From: Burkholderiales bacterium
GTDB lineage: Bacteria > Pseudomonadota > Gammaproteobacteria > Burkholderiales > Burkholderiaceae_D
Assembly: GCA_016177875.1 (NCBI GenBank)
Contig: JACOUL010000024.1
Coordinates: 1-64,000 of the forward strand
Direction of reading: 5' to 3'
DNA: 64,000 bases
In this document: in pieces, positions 15,242 through 23,215 of the stretch
Position numbering within the stretch: position 1 is the first letter of the stretch
How the letters are laid out: each line of letters starts with the position of its first letter
Notes under the pieces: model-generated
The model's input: the letters and a program-made list of their open reading frames with translations, nothing else
Database searches by the model: none
What the model was told of the DNA's origin: nothing
Position numbers and translations under genes: made by a program

Positions 15242-16159
15242 TTAATGCGAAAAAATGATGACAGGAGAACCTGCTTTGCTTTGCCGGACTTCACACGGCG
15301 CGATGGTCAATCTGCCTTCCGCGAGCGGACGCGCGAGGATTTTGTAAGTGTCGATATCAACGGCGCGTTTTGCAGGTAGCCGTAATTGTTTGCGCCGGCC
15401 TTCGAGCGTGCCGAGATAGGCCCAGCGATTCACCACGTGCACTTGCCGCCAATGCGATTCCGTTTCGATGATGCCGATTGGTCCGAAGTAGGGCCAAACT
15501 TGATCGTTGAGACGTTCAAGCGCAATCATGAGGCGCTGCAGATGTGCTTGCTTCGATTCCTTGCCGACGCATGCCCCCAAGCAGCGGCCGATTTGATGCG
15601 CAAAGCATGCGCGCCCGCGTATGGCAACTTCTAAACCGAGCAGGGCAGGGCATAAATGATTTTCCCGTACCAGCTCTTCCAGCTTTTCTTGTGCGGCACT
15701 GCGCGAAGCAAATAAACCATAAAGCGCGACCGTATCGGCATCTCTAACTTCGCTGCCGGTCACCACATGCGGCTGCGTATCGCTTTCGCGTAAACACAGC
15801 GTGAAAGATTCCGCTTCATATTTAAGCAAGACGTTATAGGCCGGCTGATGTTTCTTAATGAGATGAGACTCCAGCAGCAGGGCTCCGATTTCGCCGGCCG
15901 TCCGTAAAAAATCCACGCGCCGTGTTTCCGCCAACATGGCGGCTTCTTCCGGCGTGCGCAAATGCGCATGCACGCGCGAGCGGATATTGACGCTCTTGCC
16001 GATATAAATCGGCGTGTCCTCATGATCAACAAAAATATAGACGCCCGGCATGGACGGTAAGGCATCCAAACTTTCAGCGTCTATATGCGAAGGCGGAGAA
16101 AAATTTTCTGCGGAGGTGTGCGGAACGATTAATCCGACCGAGGTAACGCGGGCACGCAT
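15242..16159 (-). CDS. cho: Cho endonuclease (UvrC homologue, GIY-YIG)
   Basis: 305 residues. The N-terminal GIY-YIG nuclease domain (about 35-125) shows MPGVYIF, YIGKSVNIRSRVHAH with the catalytic Arg, and the conserved GEIGALLLESHLIKK helix with the metal-binding Glu. The remainder lacks the UvrB-binding, RNase H-like and helix-hairpin-helix parts of UvrC, which is the Cho layout. Cho incises damaged DNA on the 3' side in UvrAB-dependent nucleotide excision repair and is SOS-induced in E. coli. A cysteine-bearing segment (CFAHQIGRCLGAC) follows the nuclease domain. The start is uncertain: a TTG at 16165 has better spacing to AAGGA than the ATG at 16159. The upstream small secreted-protein gene ends 11 bases before this start. 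Confidence 0.88.
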   Translation of the reverse strand: MRARVTSVGLIVPHTSAENFSPPSHIDAESLDALPSMPGVYIFVDHEDTPIYIGKSVNIRSRVHAHLRTPEEAAMLAETRRVDFLRTAGEIGALLLESHLIKKHQPAYNVLLKYEAESFTLCLRESDTQPHVVTGSEVRDADTVALYGLFASRSAAQEKLEELVRENHLCPALLGLEVAIRGRACFAHQIGRCLGACVGKESKQAHLQRLMIALERLNDQVWPYFGPIGIIETESHWRQVHVVNRWAYLGTLEGRRKQLRLPAKRAVDIDTYKILARPLAEGRLTIAPCEVRQSKAGSPVIIFSH

Positions 16160-16170
16160 GGACAATTAAA

Positions 16171-16533
16171 TCAATCCTTGTGCTTGCCTTTATGTTTGCC
16201 GTGGCCTTCGTGGCCGTATTCGGCAGTCCTCACGAAGTAAACCGGTTGGCCGCAAGCATGGTATTTATGGCAGTGTTTGCTCCATTTCTTCGCGTGGCCC
16301 GGCGGCACGTTCATATAGATAGGCGCAACGACAACCGGGCGCGGTGAAGGCGCGATGATGATCGGCTGCGCATAAACGACCGGCGGCGGCGTATTGCCGA
16401 CTTCGATACGGCCATACACGCCGGGACTGATTTGTCCCGCCACGCCCACGTTGAAATAAGGATCCGCTGCAAAGGCAAACTGGCTGCCGGCGGCCAATAA
16501 CAAGAAGCTGAGTAGTTTGATTTTATTGATCAT
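16171..16533 (-). CDS. small exported His/Lys-rich protein
   Basis: 120 residues. A Sec signal peptide (about 1-22, ending FAFAAD) is followed by a Pro/Val-rich middle with repeated PPPVVYAQP-like segments and a basic tail rich in His, Lys and Gly (HEGHGKHKGKHKD). Two Cys residues (KHCHKYHACGQP) could bind metal or form a disulfide. Small proteins of this kind are common in Burkholderiales and have no assigned function; the His-rich tail suggests metal binding. It ends 11 bases before the Cho start, so the two may share a transcript. Confidence 0.75.
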   Translation of the reverse strand: MINKIKLLSFLLLAAGSQFAFAADPYFNVGVAGQISPGVYGRIEVGNTPPPVVYAQPIIIAPSPRPVVVAPIYMNVPPGHAKKWSKHCHKYHACGQPVYFVRTAEYGHEGHGKHKGKHKD

Positions 16534-16697
16534 GATGTTTAAGCGATAAGTTAAAGGGTGTCCCTGATGAAAGAGTCATGCATTTCGTCATGTCATTGTC
16601 GCGGAATTTGGCTCGCAAAGGATTGCACAAACGAAATACAATTTGATGAGACTCAATATACTGAGAAAAGTTGCAATATCAATTGTCGTTCGGCTTT

Positions 16698-17444
16698 TTA
16701 TTTCTCTTGCTGATAGACCTTGGCGCGAGTGCTAACCAAGACAAATCCCCGGCTCCGATTTTGGTTATCCGCATCGGGCGTATTCATGGCGGCAAAAAGC
16801 TGCTCGCTCTTGACCCACACCGGCGGATACTTGTAGCGCGACACATCCATGATTAAAAATCGGTCGGCCTCCGCATCGTAAGCGGCGAGCGGCGAGATAT
16901 GGCCGCCGCGTTCCTGCCCGATTTGTTTGCGCAAATAATTCACCAGTACATGACGGTCCGGTTTGCTCAAGTAGGCAATGGCTTCACGCCGGAAGTCTTC
17001 CAGTTTCAGGTCGGACGCGTGGCGCACCGTGACTTCGACGCCATGGCTGCTCAAGATCGCGCCTAGCTGATCGAGCGTTAATCCTTGTTTTGCGATGAGC
17101 GCTTGCGGAATGATGCGGTCCGTCGCTTCGTCTAATACATTTTCTTGCGTGAACAATCGAAAAGGCGCGTATTCGGGTGTCGTCGGCGCTGAAATATTCA
17201 AGGCGTTTAACACCATCGCCATCGATGCGACGCCGCAATACGCTTGATTCTTTTGGGTGACGAAGTGAATGCTTAAAGGCAGAAAAGGCCGGCGCGCTTC
17301 GCTTTTGAGCAGCAGCGTTTCGCCGGCTTGGCTGGAAAGGCTGATGAGATCCGGCGCGAGAGGGAGAGAGTCGGCGCGTACGCTTCCGCCGGCAATAAAA
17401 AGGGCGGTGAGGCAAATCGAAAACCAGCGTGCGCGTATCGACAT
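16698..17444 (-). CDS. exported phytochelatin-synthase-like cysteine peptidase
   Basis: 248 residues. A signal peptide covers about 1-24 (ending VRADS). The rest is the papain-like phytochelatin synthase core: Cys70 in NQAYCGVASMAMVLNAL, His182 in GGHISPLAAYD and Asp200 in FLIMDVSRYKYPPVW form the expected catalytic triad. Bacterial single-domain members mainly hydrolyse glutathione to gamma-Glu-Cys plus glycine and make little phytochelatin; the plant Cys-rich C-terminal domain is missing here. Export to the periplasm is predicted. It starts seven bases after the caspase-like gene, so both are translated from one message, with TrhP upstream. Confidence 0.87.
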   Translation of the reverse strand: MSIRARWFSICLTALFIAGGSVRADSLPLAPDLISLSSQAGETLLLKSEARRPFLPLSIHFVTQKNQAYCGVASMAMVLNALNISAPTTPEYAPFRLFTQENVLDEATDRIIPQALIAKQGLTLDQLGAILSSHGVEVTVRHASDLKLEDFRREAIAYLSKPDRHVLVNYLRKQIGQERGGHISPLAAYDAEADRFLIMDVSRYKYPPVWVKSEQLFAAMNTPDADNQNRSRGFVLVSTRAKVYQQEK

Positions 17445-17451
17445 AGGGCGA

Positions 17452-19047
17452 TCAAGTTTGTTTGAACGCGATTAATTCTTGGCGATCGTTCTCGATCACA
17501 TTGTTACGCATCCGGCCGTTGAGCTGCCGTATTTGTTCCATTCTAACGACGCGGCGGCAAACGTCGGGCGCGATCCAATACTTCGTGCTCAGGCTCATCG
17601 GGCTTCTGCCCGGTATGCGGCTTGTTCCGGTGCCTTCCACACGGAAGCAGTCAAAGGTTCCGGCCGGCACGGTAATCGTTTCCTTGGCAGCGACAACGAA
17701 ATTGTATTCCGAATCCGTCATGCCGCCGGCAACCAGCACATGAAAGCGCGTCGTCCAGCGTTTTCCCAGGATAAATTCGGTGGGCATAACTTGCACGCCG
17801 ATCACTTCGCGCCCATCGGGATGTCGGGTGGGATTGCCCAATAAATCGCAGCGCTGCTTGCCTTGATTGAATATCACTTCCTTGTCCGTGATCTCGGTAA
17901 CGACAAGCGAATGTTCCTTCTTTTCGACGTTAGTATCGATATCGGAAACACGATATCGATAACGGTCGCCGACTTTGAATCCGACATCGGCCACGGCGGT
18001 GCCCGCGGTATAAGGGTTGCCCTTGGACGGCGCGATTTGAATGCGCTTTTCGCCTTCCTTGGCAAGGAGGGTATTCAATTGTTGCTGTGCGAGTTCGGCA
18101 AATCGGCCGCTTGGATAGCGGCGAAGATAATCTTCGAACGGCGCCGCACTGGTCGCGGTATAGATTTCTTCCCACAGGCGCCGCTCCTCGGAAAATGCTT
18201 GCTCCGGATCGGGCTGCACCGTTTCTTGAGCGGAGGGATGAAAATAATAATCGTATTCCAGCGACGTGCTTTCCCAGGGAATTTGCGAACCTTTGGACGC
18301 CTTGCGCACATTCAGCCGCACGCGCTTGAAGATGTCTTCCACCTTCGCGTCTTTCACCTTGATCTCGCGCAGGAGGTTCTCGGTATACAAGCCGTTTTCG
18401 CCGCCACCGTCGCTTGCCGTATTGCCGGGCGCCGTTGCATACGCGAGGATGGTGCTGTGCGGCGCGTCTATCTGGCTCAAGCCTTTTTGTTCCGGCTCCT
18501 TGCTGGTACCGAAAGGGTTGTCGCGGCAGGCATCGAGAATCACGACATTCATCGGGTTCGACGCCTTGGTCAATCCTGACATCAGATAAGTCAGATCGAA
18601 CGCTTCTTGCTGAACGTCTTCCAGAGAACTGATTTTAGCGTCGACCGGAATCAAATAATTTTTCCAAGCCAGTTGCACGCCATGACCGGCATAGTAAAAA
18701 ACACCGACGCATTTGCGCTTTGCCAATTGGTCGAGATAGGCACTCGTTGCCGTATGCATGTTTTGCTTCGAGCCGTTCAATACGCTCGTTACGTCGAAGC
18801 CAAAGCTCTTCAAGGTGTCGGCAAAAGCGCGCGCATCGTTTTCCGGATTCTTCAAAGGCGAGTTGCCGTATGTGCTGTTGCCGATCACCAGGGCAATTTT
18901 CGGCAGGCGCTGCAACTGTGGTCCTTGATCGGTTTGTGCCCACACTTCAGCGTAGGGCAGCGGCAGGAACAGGCAAGCGCTTTTCAAACCCAGTTTCAGA
19001 AAATCTCTTCTGGGCTCCACTTTTTTGTCGCTGTTTGTTTTTTTCAT
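17452..19047 (-). CDS. exported caspase-like (C14) peptidase with C-terminal beta domain
   Basis: 531 residues. The N-terminus has a Tat-type signal (PRRDFLKLGL with the twin Arg at 13-14, then a hydrophobic stretch), predicting folded export. Residues about 50-265 are a caspase/metacaspase p20-like domain: ALVIGNSTY, the catalytic His122 in YYAGHGVQ and Cys174 in LDACRDNPFG. A linker with helical YLRRYPSGRFAELA-type repeat follows, then a C-terminal beta-rich domain (about 355-530) with several Cys and a GVQV/GKRWTT pattern seen in secreted proteins of unknown role. Substrate preference after Arg/Lys is expected for metacaspases but not shown. It sits 33 bases downstream of trhP and 7 bases upstream of the phytochelatin-synthase-like gene. 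Confidence 0.87.
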   Translation of the reverse strand: MKKTNSDKKVEPRRDFLKLGLKSACLFLPLPYAEVWAQTDQGPQLQRLPKIALVIGNSTYGNSPLKNPENDARAFADTLKSFGFDVTSVLNGSKQNMHTATSAYLDQLAKRKCVGVFYYAGHGVQLAWKNYLIPVDAKISSLEDVQQEAFDLTYLMSGLTKASNPMNVVILDACRDNPFGTSKEPEQKGLSQIDAPHSTILAYATAPGNTASDGGGENGLYTENLLREIKVKDAKVEDIFKRVRLNVRKASKGSQIPWESTSLEYDYYFHPSAQETVQPDPEQAFSEERRLWEEIYTATSAAPFEDYLRRYPSGRFAELAQQQLNTLLAKEGEKRIQIAPSKGNPYTAGTAVADVGFKVGDRYRYRVSDIDTNVEKKEHSLVVTEITDKEVIFNQGKQRCDLLGNPTRHPDGREVIGVQVMPTEFILGKRWTTRFHVLVAGGMTDSEYNFVVAAKETITVPAGTFDCFRVEGTGTSRIPGRSPMSLSTKYWIAPDVCRRVVRMEQIRQLNGRMRNNVIENDRQELIAFKQT

Positions 19048-19080
19048 GGATGAATCGGAAAGTGCTTGAGGGTGAATTTT

Positions 19081-20445
19081 CTAGAGCAGGCGGGCCAGCA
19101 GCGCCTTGTCGTATTTTGCGTCGAGCGCAATGCGAACCCGATGCCCTGAGCCCGGCGCTACCTCCAAGGCGCCGCCATCGGCGGCTTGCATCTGTTCGAT
19201 CGTCACGACTTGGTTGCCGGCCGGGTGGATGACTTCCAAGCGATCGCCGATCGCAAAGCGGTTTTTTACATCGACTTCCGCCCAGCCGTCTGTTACGGAG
19301 AGTACGTCGCCGACATAGTGGCTGCGATGCAGCTCGGAGGCGCCGCTCATGTAGTTCTGATACTCCTGCGTATGGTGGCGCTGATAAAAGCCGTCGGTAT
19401 AGCCGCGATTGGCCAAGCCTTGCAATTCGCCGAGCAGATTGATGTCGAACGGGCGGCCGGCGACGGCGTCGTCGATAGCGCGGCGATATATCTGAGCCGT
19501 GCGCGCGACGTAATACAAGGACTTGGTGCGTCCTTCGATCTTGAGCGAGTCGACGCCGATCTTCGCGAGACGTTCGACGTGCTCCACCGCGCGCAAATCC
19601 TTGGAATTCATGATGTAAGTGCCGTGCTCGTCTTCCAGGACCGGCATCAGCTGGCCGGGGCGGCCGGCTTCTTCGATCAGGTATGGACGATCGGCCAAGG
19701 GATGGCGCGCTTGCTCACCTAGCGCGGAGAAGGATAGCTCCGCTTCTTCCAGCGCATGCTGATAATTGAATTGAATCGTCTCGACAGGAATGCGCGCGAT
19801 ATCGCCGCTCGCGTCTTCATCGGCGTTCATCACCTTGTAATCCCAGCGGCAGGAATTGGTGCAAGTGCCTTGATTGGCATCGCGGTGATTGAAGTAGCCC
19901 GACAATAGGCAGCGTCCGGAATAGGCGATGCACAGTGCACCGTGCACGAATACTTCCAGCTCCATATCCGGGCAGGTTTGGCGGATCTCTTCAATCTCGT
20001 CGAGCGAGAGTTCGCGCGAAAGGATCACGCGCGTCAAACCCATGCGCTGCCAAAATTTCACGTCGGCCCAGTTCACCGCATGGGCCTGCACCGACAAGTG
20101 GACAGGCACGTCCGGCCATTTATCGCGCACCAGCATGATCAAGCCGGGATCGGCCATGATCAATGCATCCGGTTTCATGTCGATGACCGGCGCCATGTCG
20201 CGTAAATAGGTTTTGAGTTTCGCGTTGTGCGCAAAGATGTTGCTCGCCACGAAAAATAATTTGCCGCGCGCGTGCGCTTGTTCGATACCTGCGGCGAGCG
20301 CTTCGTGAGTCGAGAATTCATTGTTACGCGCGCGCAGGCTGTAGCGCGGCTGGCCTGCGTAGACGGCATCGGCGCCGTAATCAAAAGCGGCATGCATTTT
20401 TGCCAGCGAACCGGCGGGCAATAAAAGTTCGGGAGCGCGCAGCAT
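19081..20445 (-). CDS. trhP: U32 peptidase-family tRNA hydroxylation protein TrhP (YegQ)
   Basis: 454 residues, highly similar along its length to E. coli YegQ/TrhP. Recognisable stretches are PELLLPAGSLAKM, GADAVYAGQPRYSLRARNNEF, DPGLIMLVR, HLSVQAHAVNW, LSRELSLDEI, CIAYSGRCLLSGYFNHRD-NQGTCTNSCRW (Cys residues for a likely metal or FeS site) and IEGRTKS. TrhP is needed for prephenate-dependent 5-hydroxyuridine formation at position 34 of tRNA. The ATG at 20445 aligns with the family start and has GGAAAG ten bases upstream. It heads the caspase and phytochelatin-synthase-like genes. Confidence 0.92.
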   Translation of the reverse strand: MLRAPELLLPAGSLAKMHAAFDYGADAVYAGQPRYSLRARNNEFSTHEALAAGIEQAHARGKLFFVASNIFAHNAKLKTYLRDMAPVIDMKPDALIMADPGLIMLVRDKWPDVPVHLSVQAHAVNWADVKFWQRMGLTRVILSRELSLDEIEEIRQTCPDMELEVFVHGALCIAYSGRCLLSGYFNHRDANQGTCTNSCRWDYKVMNADEDASGDIARIPVETIQFNYQHALEEAELSFSALGEQARHPLADRPYLIEEAGRPGQLMPVLEDEHGTYIMNSKDLRAVEHVERLAKIGVDSLKIEGRTKSLYYVARTAQIYRRAIDDAVAGRPFDINLLGELQGLANRGYTDGFYQRHHTQEYQNYMSGASELHRSHYVGDVLSVTDGWAEVDVKNRFAIGDRLEVIHPAGNQVVTIEQMQAADGGALEVAPGSGHRVRIALDAKYDKALLARLL

Positions 20446-20804
20446 AGGATAAAAACTTTCCAGGACAAGCAAGGGACGCTCGATTATACCAACCGCGATT
20501 TGCCCTCAATCATCGAAACTAATTGTTAAAAATAATCATAGATTTGTAAAATATTTTGTCTTATTATTAACGCAATTAAAAAAATGTTATGCCATAGGAG
20601 ACAACAATGACTGCAATCCTCACAGCATCCCCCGATAGTTAAGGCAAGCGGGCATTCAGCCCGTGCCTCAACCCATTCCGCACTCGTTTTTGCGTCGACT
20701 GATTCATGTCGGCAGGGCTTTCTATTGCCTGCGATTCTTCAGTCGCGCGAAGTCGGCCGAGGTCGACATAAGAATCAATTTCACCATCACATAAAGGAGA
20801 CTGC
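20446..20804. other. AT-rich intergenic region between divergent trhP and lipoprotein genes
   Basis: The 359-base gap contains an AT-rich tract at about 20515-20590 with a possible sigma-70 pair (TTGTTA near 20523, TAAAAT 18 bases later) directed rightward, and a tiny reading frame at 20607-20642. No stable terminator or tRNA is seen. Confidence 0.5.
20607..20642 (+). CDS. possible 11-codon leader peptide
   Basis: ATG preceded by ATAGGAGACAACA, an excellent ribosome-binding site, opens an 11-residue frame (MTAILTASPDS). The main gene starts 162 bases later with its own AAGGAG. It may be an upstream leader or the remnant of a lost gene. Confidence 0.3.
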   Translation: MTAILTASPDS

Positions 20805-21893
20805 ATGAAACTCGTGACAAAAATCGGCCAATTGTTAGGCATCGCCGCATGTGCCGTGCTGATGCAAGGATGTAAGATCGATACGCTGATCGGCGGCACC
20901 GTCGTCAACGGCGCACCCAACCTCAATACGACGCTACCCTGGTCCGAGGCTTCCGCATTTACGCCGGACGGGCGCTTTTACATCGTCGGCGGCGACAAGC
21001 CGTTTACGTACGGGGCGAACGGCGTCATCGTCAATGGCGTTTCATCGATCTACGAAGTGAAGAAGGTGAACGGAAAATATACCAATGTCGCTATTGTCAA
21101 CGGTAATGTCGGCGGCAAGACGTGCTACTTCGGCAGTCTCGCTGCAGCGGGATATGTGCTGTATGCGACTTGCACGGATGTTTCTCAATTAATGCCGGCA
21201 TCCGTCTTGTATCGAGTCGATACGCGCAAGGCGGCAAATGATCCGACGCGTGTTGCGACTGCACCGCTGATTACGCCGGCCTTCCAACCCAATGGCATGG
21301 CCATCGATCGTAACGGCGATTTGTATATTCCGAATTCCGCCGCTTTTGTCGCAACGATGTTGTACGGTGTACCGAACGTGCCGGCGATTGTGAAAGTGAA
21401 GATCACCGATCCGGCGGCATTTCGAATTACGGAGACCGGCTGGCTGCCGGCATTGTTCGGCGGTTTCGCGCCGAACGGCGTGGCGATCGCAGGCAATCAA
21501 CTTTATATGCCTAGCCTGAACGTGATTTTCCGCATTCCGATTTTGCCGGGCGGCAGCGCCGGCGCACCCGCAATCGTGTACCAAACCGCTAAGACCAATT
21601 TGTTCGATAACGTCACGCTTTTGTCGGGCAATTTGATTGCGGTTCCCGAGATTACGAATCCGAATCAAGACATGGTGCAAATTGTTTATCCCGGTACGCC
21701 GCGTCCGACCGGCCTGACCAATCAAATCACTTTGCTCGATCCCGCGACCGGAACCAAGCTGGGCGCCGCCACCTTCCCGAGTTACGCACTACCCAGCAGC
21801 GTGACCGTGACGCAAGGAACATTGTTTCCGAAAAATGCAGCCATCGTCACCGATGCAATCGGGTCTGGCGGGCTTTATTTGCTGCAGCAGTAA
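20805..21893 (+). CDS. lipoprotein with NHL/SMP-30-like beta-propeller
   Basis: 362 residues. The signal peptide ends in the lipobox MQGC (acylated Cys about residue 23). The body is beta-rich with repeated blades that contain NGMAIDRNGDLYIPN, NGVAIAGNQLYMPSL and similar motifs, typical of NHL/SMP-30/gluconolactonase-like propellers. No catalytic residues can be assigned with confidence. AAAGGAG precedes the ATG. Likely a surface or periplasmic protein of unknown ligand; transcribed alone from the AT-rich upstream region. Confidence 0.75.
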   Translation: MKLVTKIGQLLGIAACAVLMQGCKIDTLIGGTVVNGAPNLNTTLPWSEASAFTPDGRFYIVGGDKPFTYGANGVIVNGVSSIYEVKKVNGKYTNVAIVNGNVGGKTCYFGSLAAAGYVLYATCTDVSQLMPASVLYRVDTRKAANDPTRVATAPLITPAFQPNGMAIDRNGDLYIPNSAAFVATMLYGVPNVPAIVKVKITDPAAFRITETGWLPALFGGFAPNGVAIAGNQLYMPSLNVIFRIPILPGGSAGAPAIVYQTAKTNLFDNVTLLSGNLIAVPEITNPNQDMVQIVYPGTPRPTGLTNQITLLDPATGTKLGAATFPSYALPSSVTVTQGTLFPKNAAIVTDAIGSGGLYLLQQ

Positions 21894-21903
21894 GGTAATG
21901 CGG

Positions 21904-21921
21904 GCGAGAATGGTTTCTCGC
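21904..21921 (+). terminator. weak hairpin after lipoprotein gene
   Basis: GCGAGAA with TTCTCGC forms a 7-bp stem around a 4-base loop just after the stop codon. No clear U-tract follows, so termination would be weak or rho-assisted. Confidence 0.35.
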
Positions 21922-22029
21922 TCCGCCGGCTTTGCTTGATCTTGAACAGGTAGCGAAAAAACTTCCTCACTACATTGAAGGCATGGGCGTGTTTGGTGCG
22001 TGCCCATGCATTTTTATGAGGAGAACGCC

Positions 22030-22311
22030 ATGCCGCGATTCATCATTGAGCGCGCATTCCCGAATGCCGGAAAAATGTCGGATGACGATTTGTATGCCAT
22101 GGCAGCAAAGTCCTACGACGTGCTGCATAACATGGGGCCATCGATCCAATGGCAAGAGAGTTACATAACCGACGACAAAATTTATTGTGTCTATATTGCG
22201 CCGTCCGAAGATTTAGTGCGCGAGCACGCTAAGCGCGGGCAATTTCCGATCGACACGGTGGCGACTGTGCGCCATATCATCGATCCGACCACGGCGGAGT
22301 CTAGCGCCTAA
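22030..22311 (+). CDS. DUF4242 domain protein
   Basis: 93-residue ferredoxin-like-fold small protein of the DUF4242 family (SCO4226 type). The conserved start PRFIIERAFPNAG and the central IQWQESYITDDKIYCVYIAPSE segment match the family; some members bind nickel. No signal peptide. The ATG at 22030 is preceded by GAGGAGAACGCC, which fixes the start. The last four bases overlap the end of a convergent small Cys-rich gene. Confidence 0.8.
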   Translation: MPRFIIERAFPNAGKMSDDDLYAMAAKSYDVLHNMGPSIQWQESYITDDKIYCVYIAPSEDLVREHAKRGQFPIDTVATVRHIIDPTTAESSA

Positions 22312-22508
22312 TTTTTTTCGCCTTGCTTAGGCCGAAAAGCCAGGCAAGGTATGTTCGACGCTGCTAATACTTCCAGATGCGGCTTGCGCTGGCTCTTGAT
22401 ACCCAGTGCGCGGCAGCCGTACGGAAAATGCGCATCATGCGTGATGTAGTAATGCATACACTTTGCGCAATCGGGCGAGGTGGAAATGTTTTGCTGCTCT
22501 TCTTTCAA
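22308..22508 (-). CDS. small four-cysteine protein (putative zinc-binding)
   Basis: 66 residues with CAKCMHYYITHDAHFPYGCR and a fourth Cys in NIPCLAF, a pattern that recurs in small bacterial proteins sometimes mislabelled as uracil-DNA glycosylase. The Cx2C...C...C layout suggests one zinc site. No catalytic domain of a glycosylase is present. It runs in the same direction as the DUF3592 gene, nine bases downstream of that gene. Confidence 0.7.
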   Translation of the reverse strand: MKEEQQNISTSPDCAKCMHYYITHDAHFPYGCRALGIKSQRKPHLEVLAASNIPCLAFRPKQGEKN

Positions 22509-22517
22509 GGCGGATCT

Positions 22518-23174
22518 CTAGTGTGCGCGTAACCCGTAAACCGTACCATACAAGGCGAGCAACAGCGGCAAAGCGGCAAGCACAGCCCACACTTGGTGGT
22601 TGTCGCGCCACAGTAAGGGAACGATCACGGCAAGCGGCATGCCGATCGCCCAAGTAATCGCCACCGTGCGCCACGAAAAACCGGCGCTCGCGGCATGCGG
22701 GTCGTAGCCGAATAAAAATAAAGAGCTGGCCCAGATCAACAGTAAACCGAAAATAATTTCGATGCCGGTTTCCAGCCATCGTATGTCGCGCAGAACAAGC
22801 GCATCGCTCGGATTGGCGGGATCGACCCAAACAGTGAGCGTGCCGCCGGGATTGCCCAATGCGCCATCGATGCGTTCGTTCCAATCGTCCGGCATCATGT
22901 TGACGCCTTTGCTCATCGCGCTTGAAAGACTGACGCGGGAACTTTCATATTTTTTTCCTTGCCATTGGTAGGCATATTTAGCGGCATAACGCATCCCGCC
23001 ATCGATTTTTTCGCTGCCCAATCGATTTCGTTCGACTTCTACATTCCGTTCCAACAGCGTTGCTTGCACCGGTTGCCAGGATTGTGCCGCAAGATGGCGC
23101 GCGACCGTGATGCCGGCTAAGAGCAGAAGGGCGGCACCAATGAGCAGGAAGGGTCCAAAGAATAACCAAATCAT
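22518..23174 (-). CDS. DUF3592 membrane protein
   Basis: 218 residues with an N-terminal transmembrane segment (FFGPFLLIGAALLLLAGI), an extracytoplasmic DUF3592 domain (WQPVQATLLERNVE ... YAYQWQGKKYESSRV ... GGTLTVWVDPANPSDALVLRD) and further transmembrane helices towards the C-terminus. The family is of unknown function. The ATG at 23174 is chosen because GGGAGGAAAAACGG precedes it. It lies 41 bases downstream of the DUF3108 gene, probably in the same operon as the ArsR-like regulator. Confidence 0.82.
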   Translation of the reverse strand: MIWLFFGPFLLIGAALLLLAGITVARHLAAQSWQPVQATLLERNVEVERNRLGSEKIDGGMRYAAKYAYQWQGKKYESSRVSLSSAMSKGVNMMPDDWNERIDGALGNPGGTLTVWVDPANPSDALVLRDIRWLETGIEIIFGLLLIWASSLFLFGYDPHAASAGFSWRTVAITWAIGMPLAVIVPLLWRDNHQVWAVLAALPLLLALYGTVYGLRAH

Positions 23175-23215
23175 CCGTTTTTCCTCCCGGCCTTTATGCC
23201 TGCGATTAGTGTTCT

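Noticed and set aside
17863..18579. 238-codon plus-strand frame within the caspase gene
   Set aside because: Overlaps conserved caspase sequence on the other strand and has no independent support.
22308..22508. uracil-DNA glycosylase call for the 66-residue Cys protein
   Set aside because: Length and motifs do not fit a glycosylase; only a four-cysteine pattern is visible.
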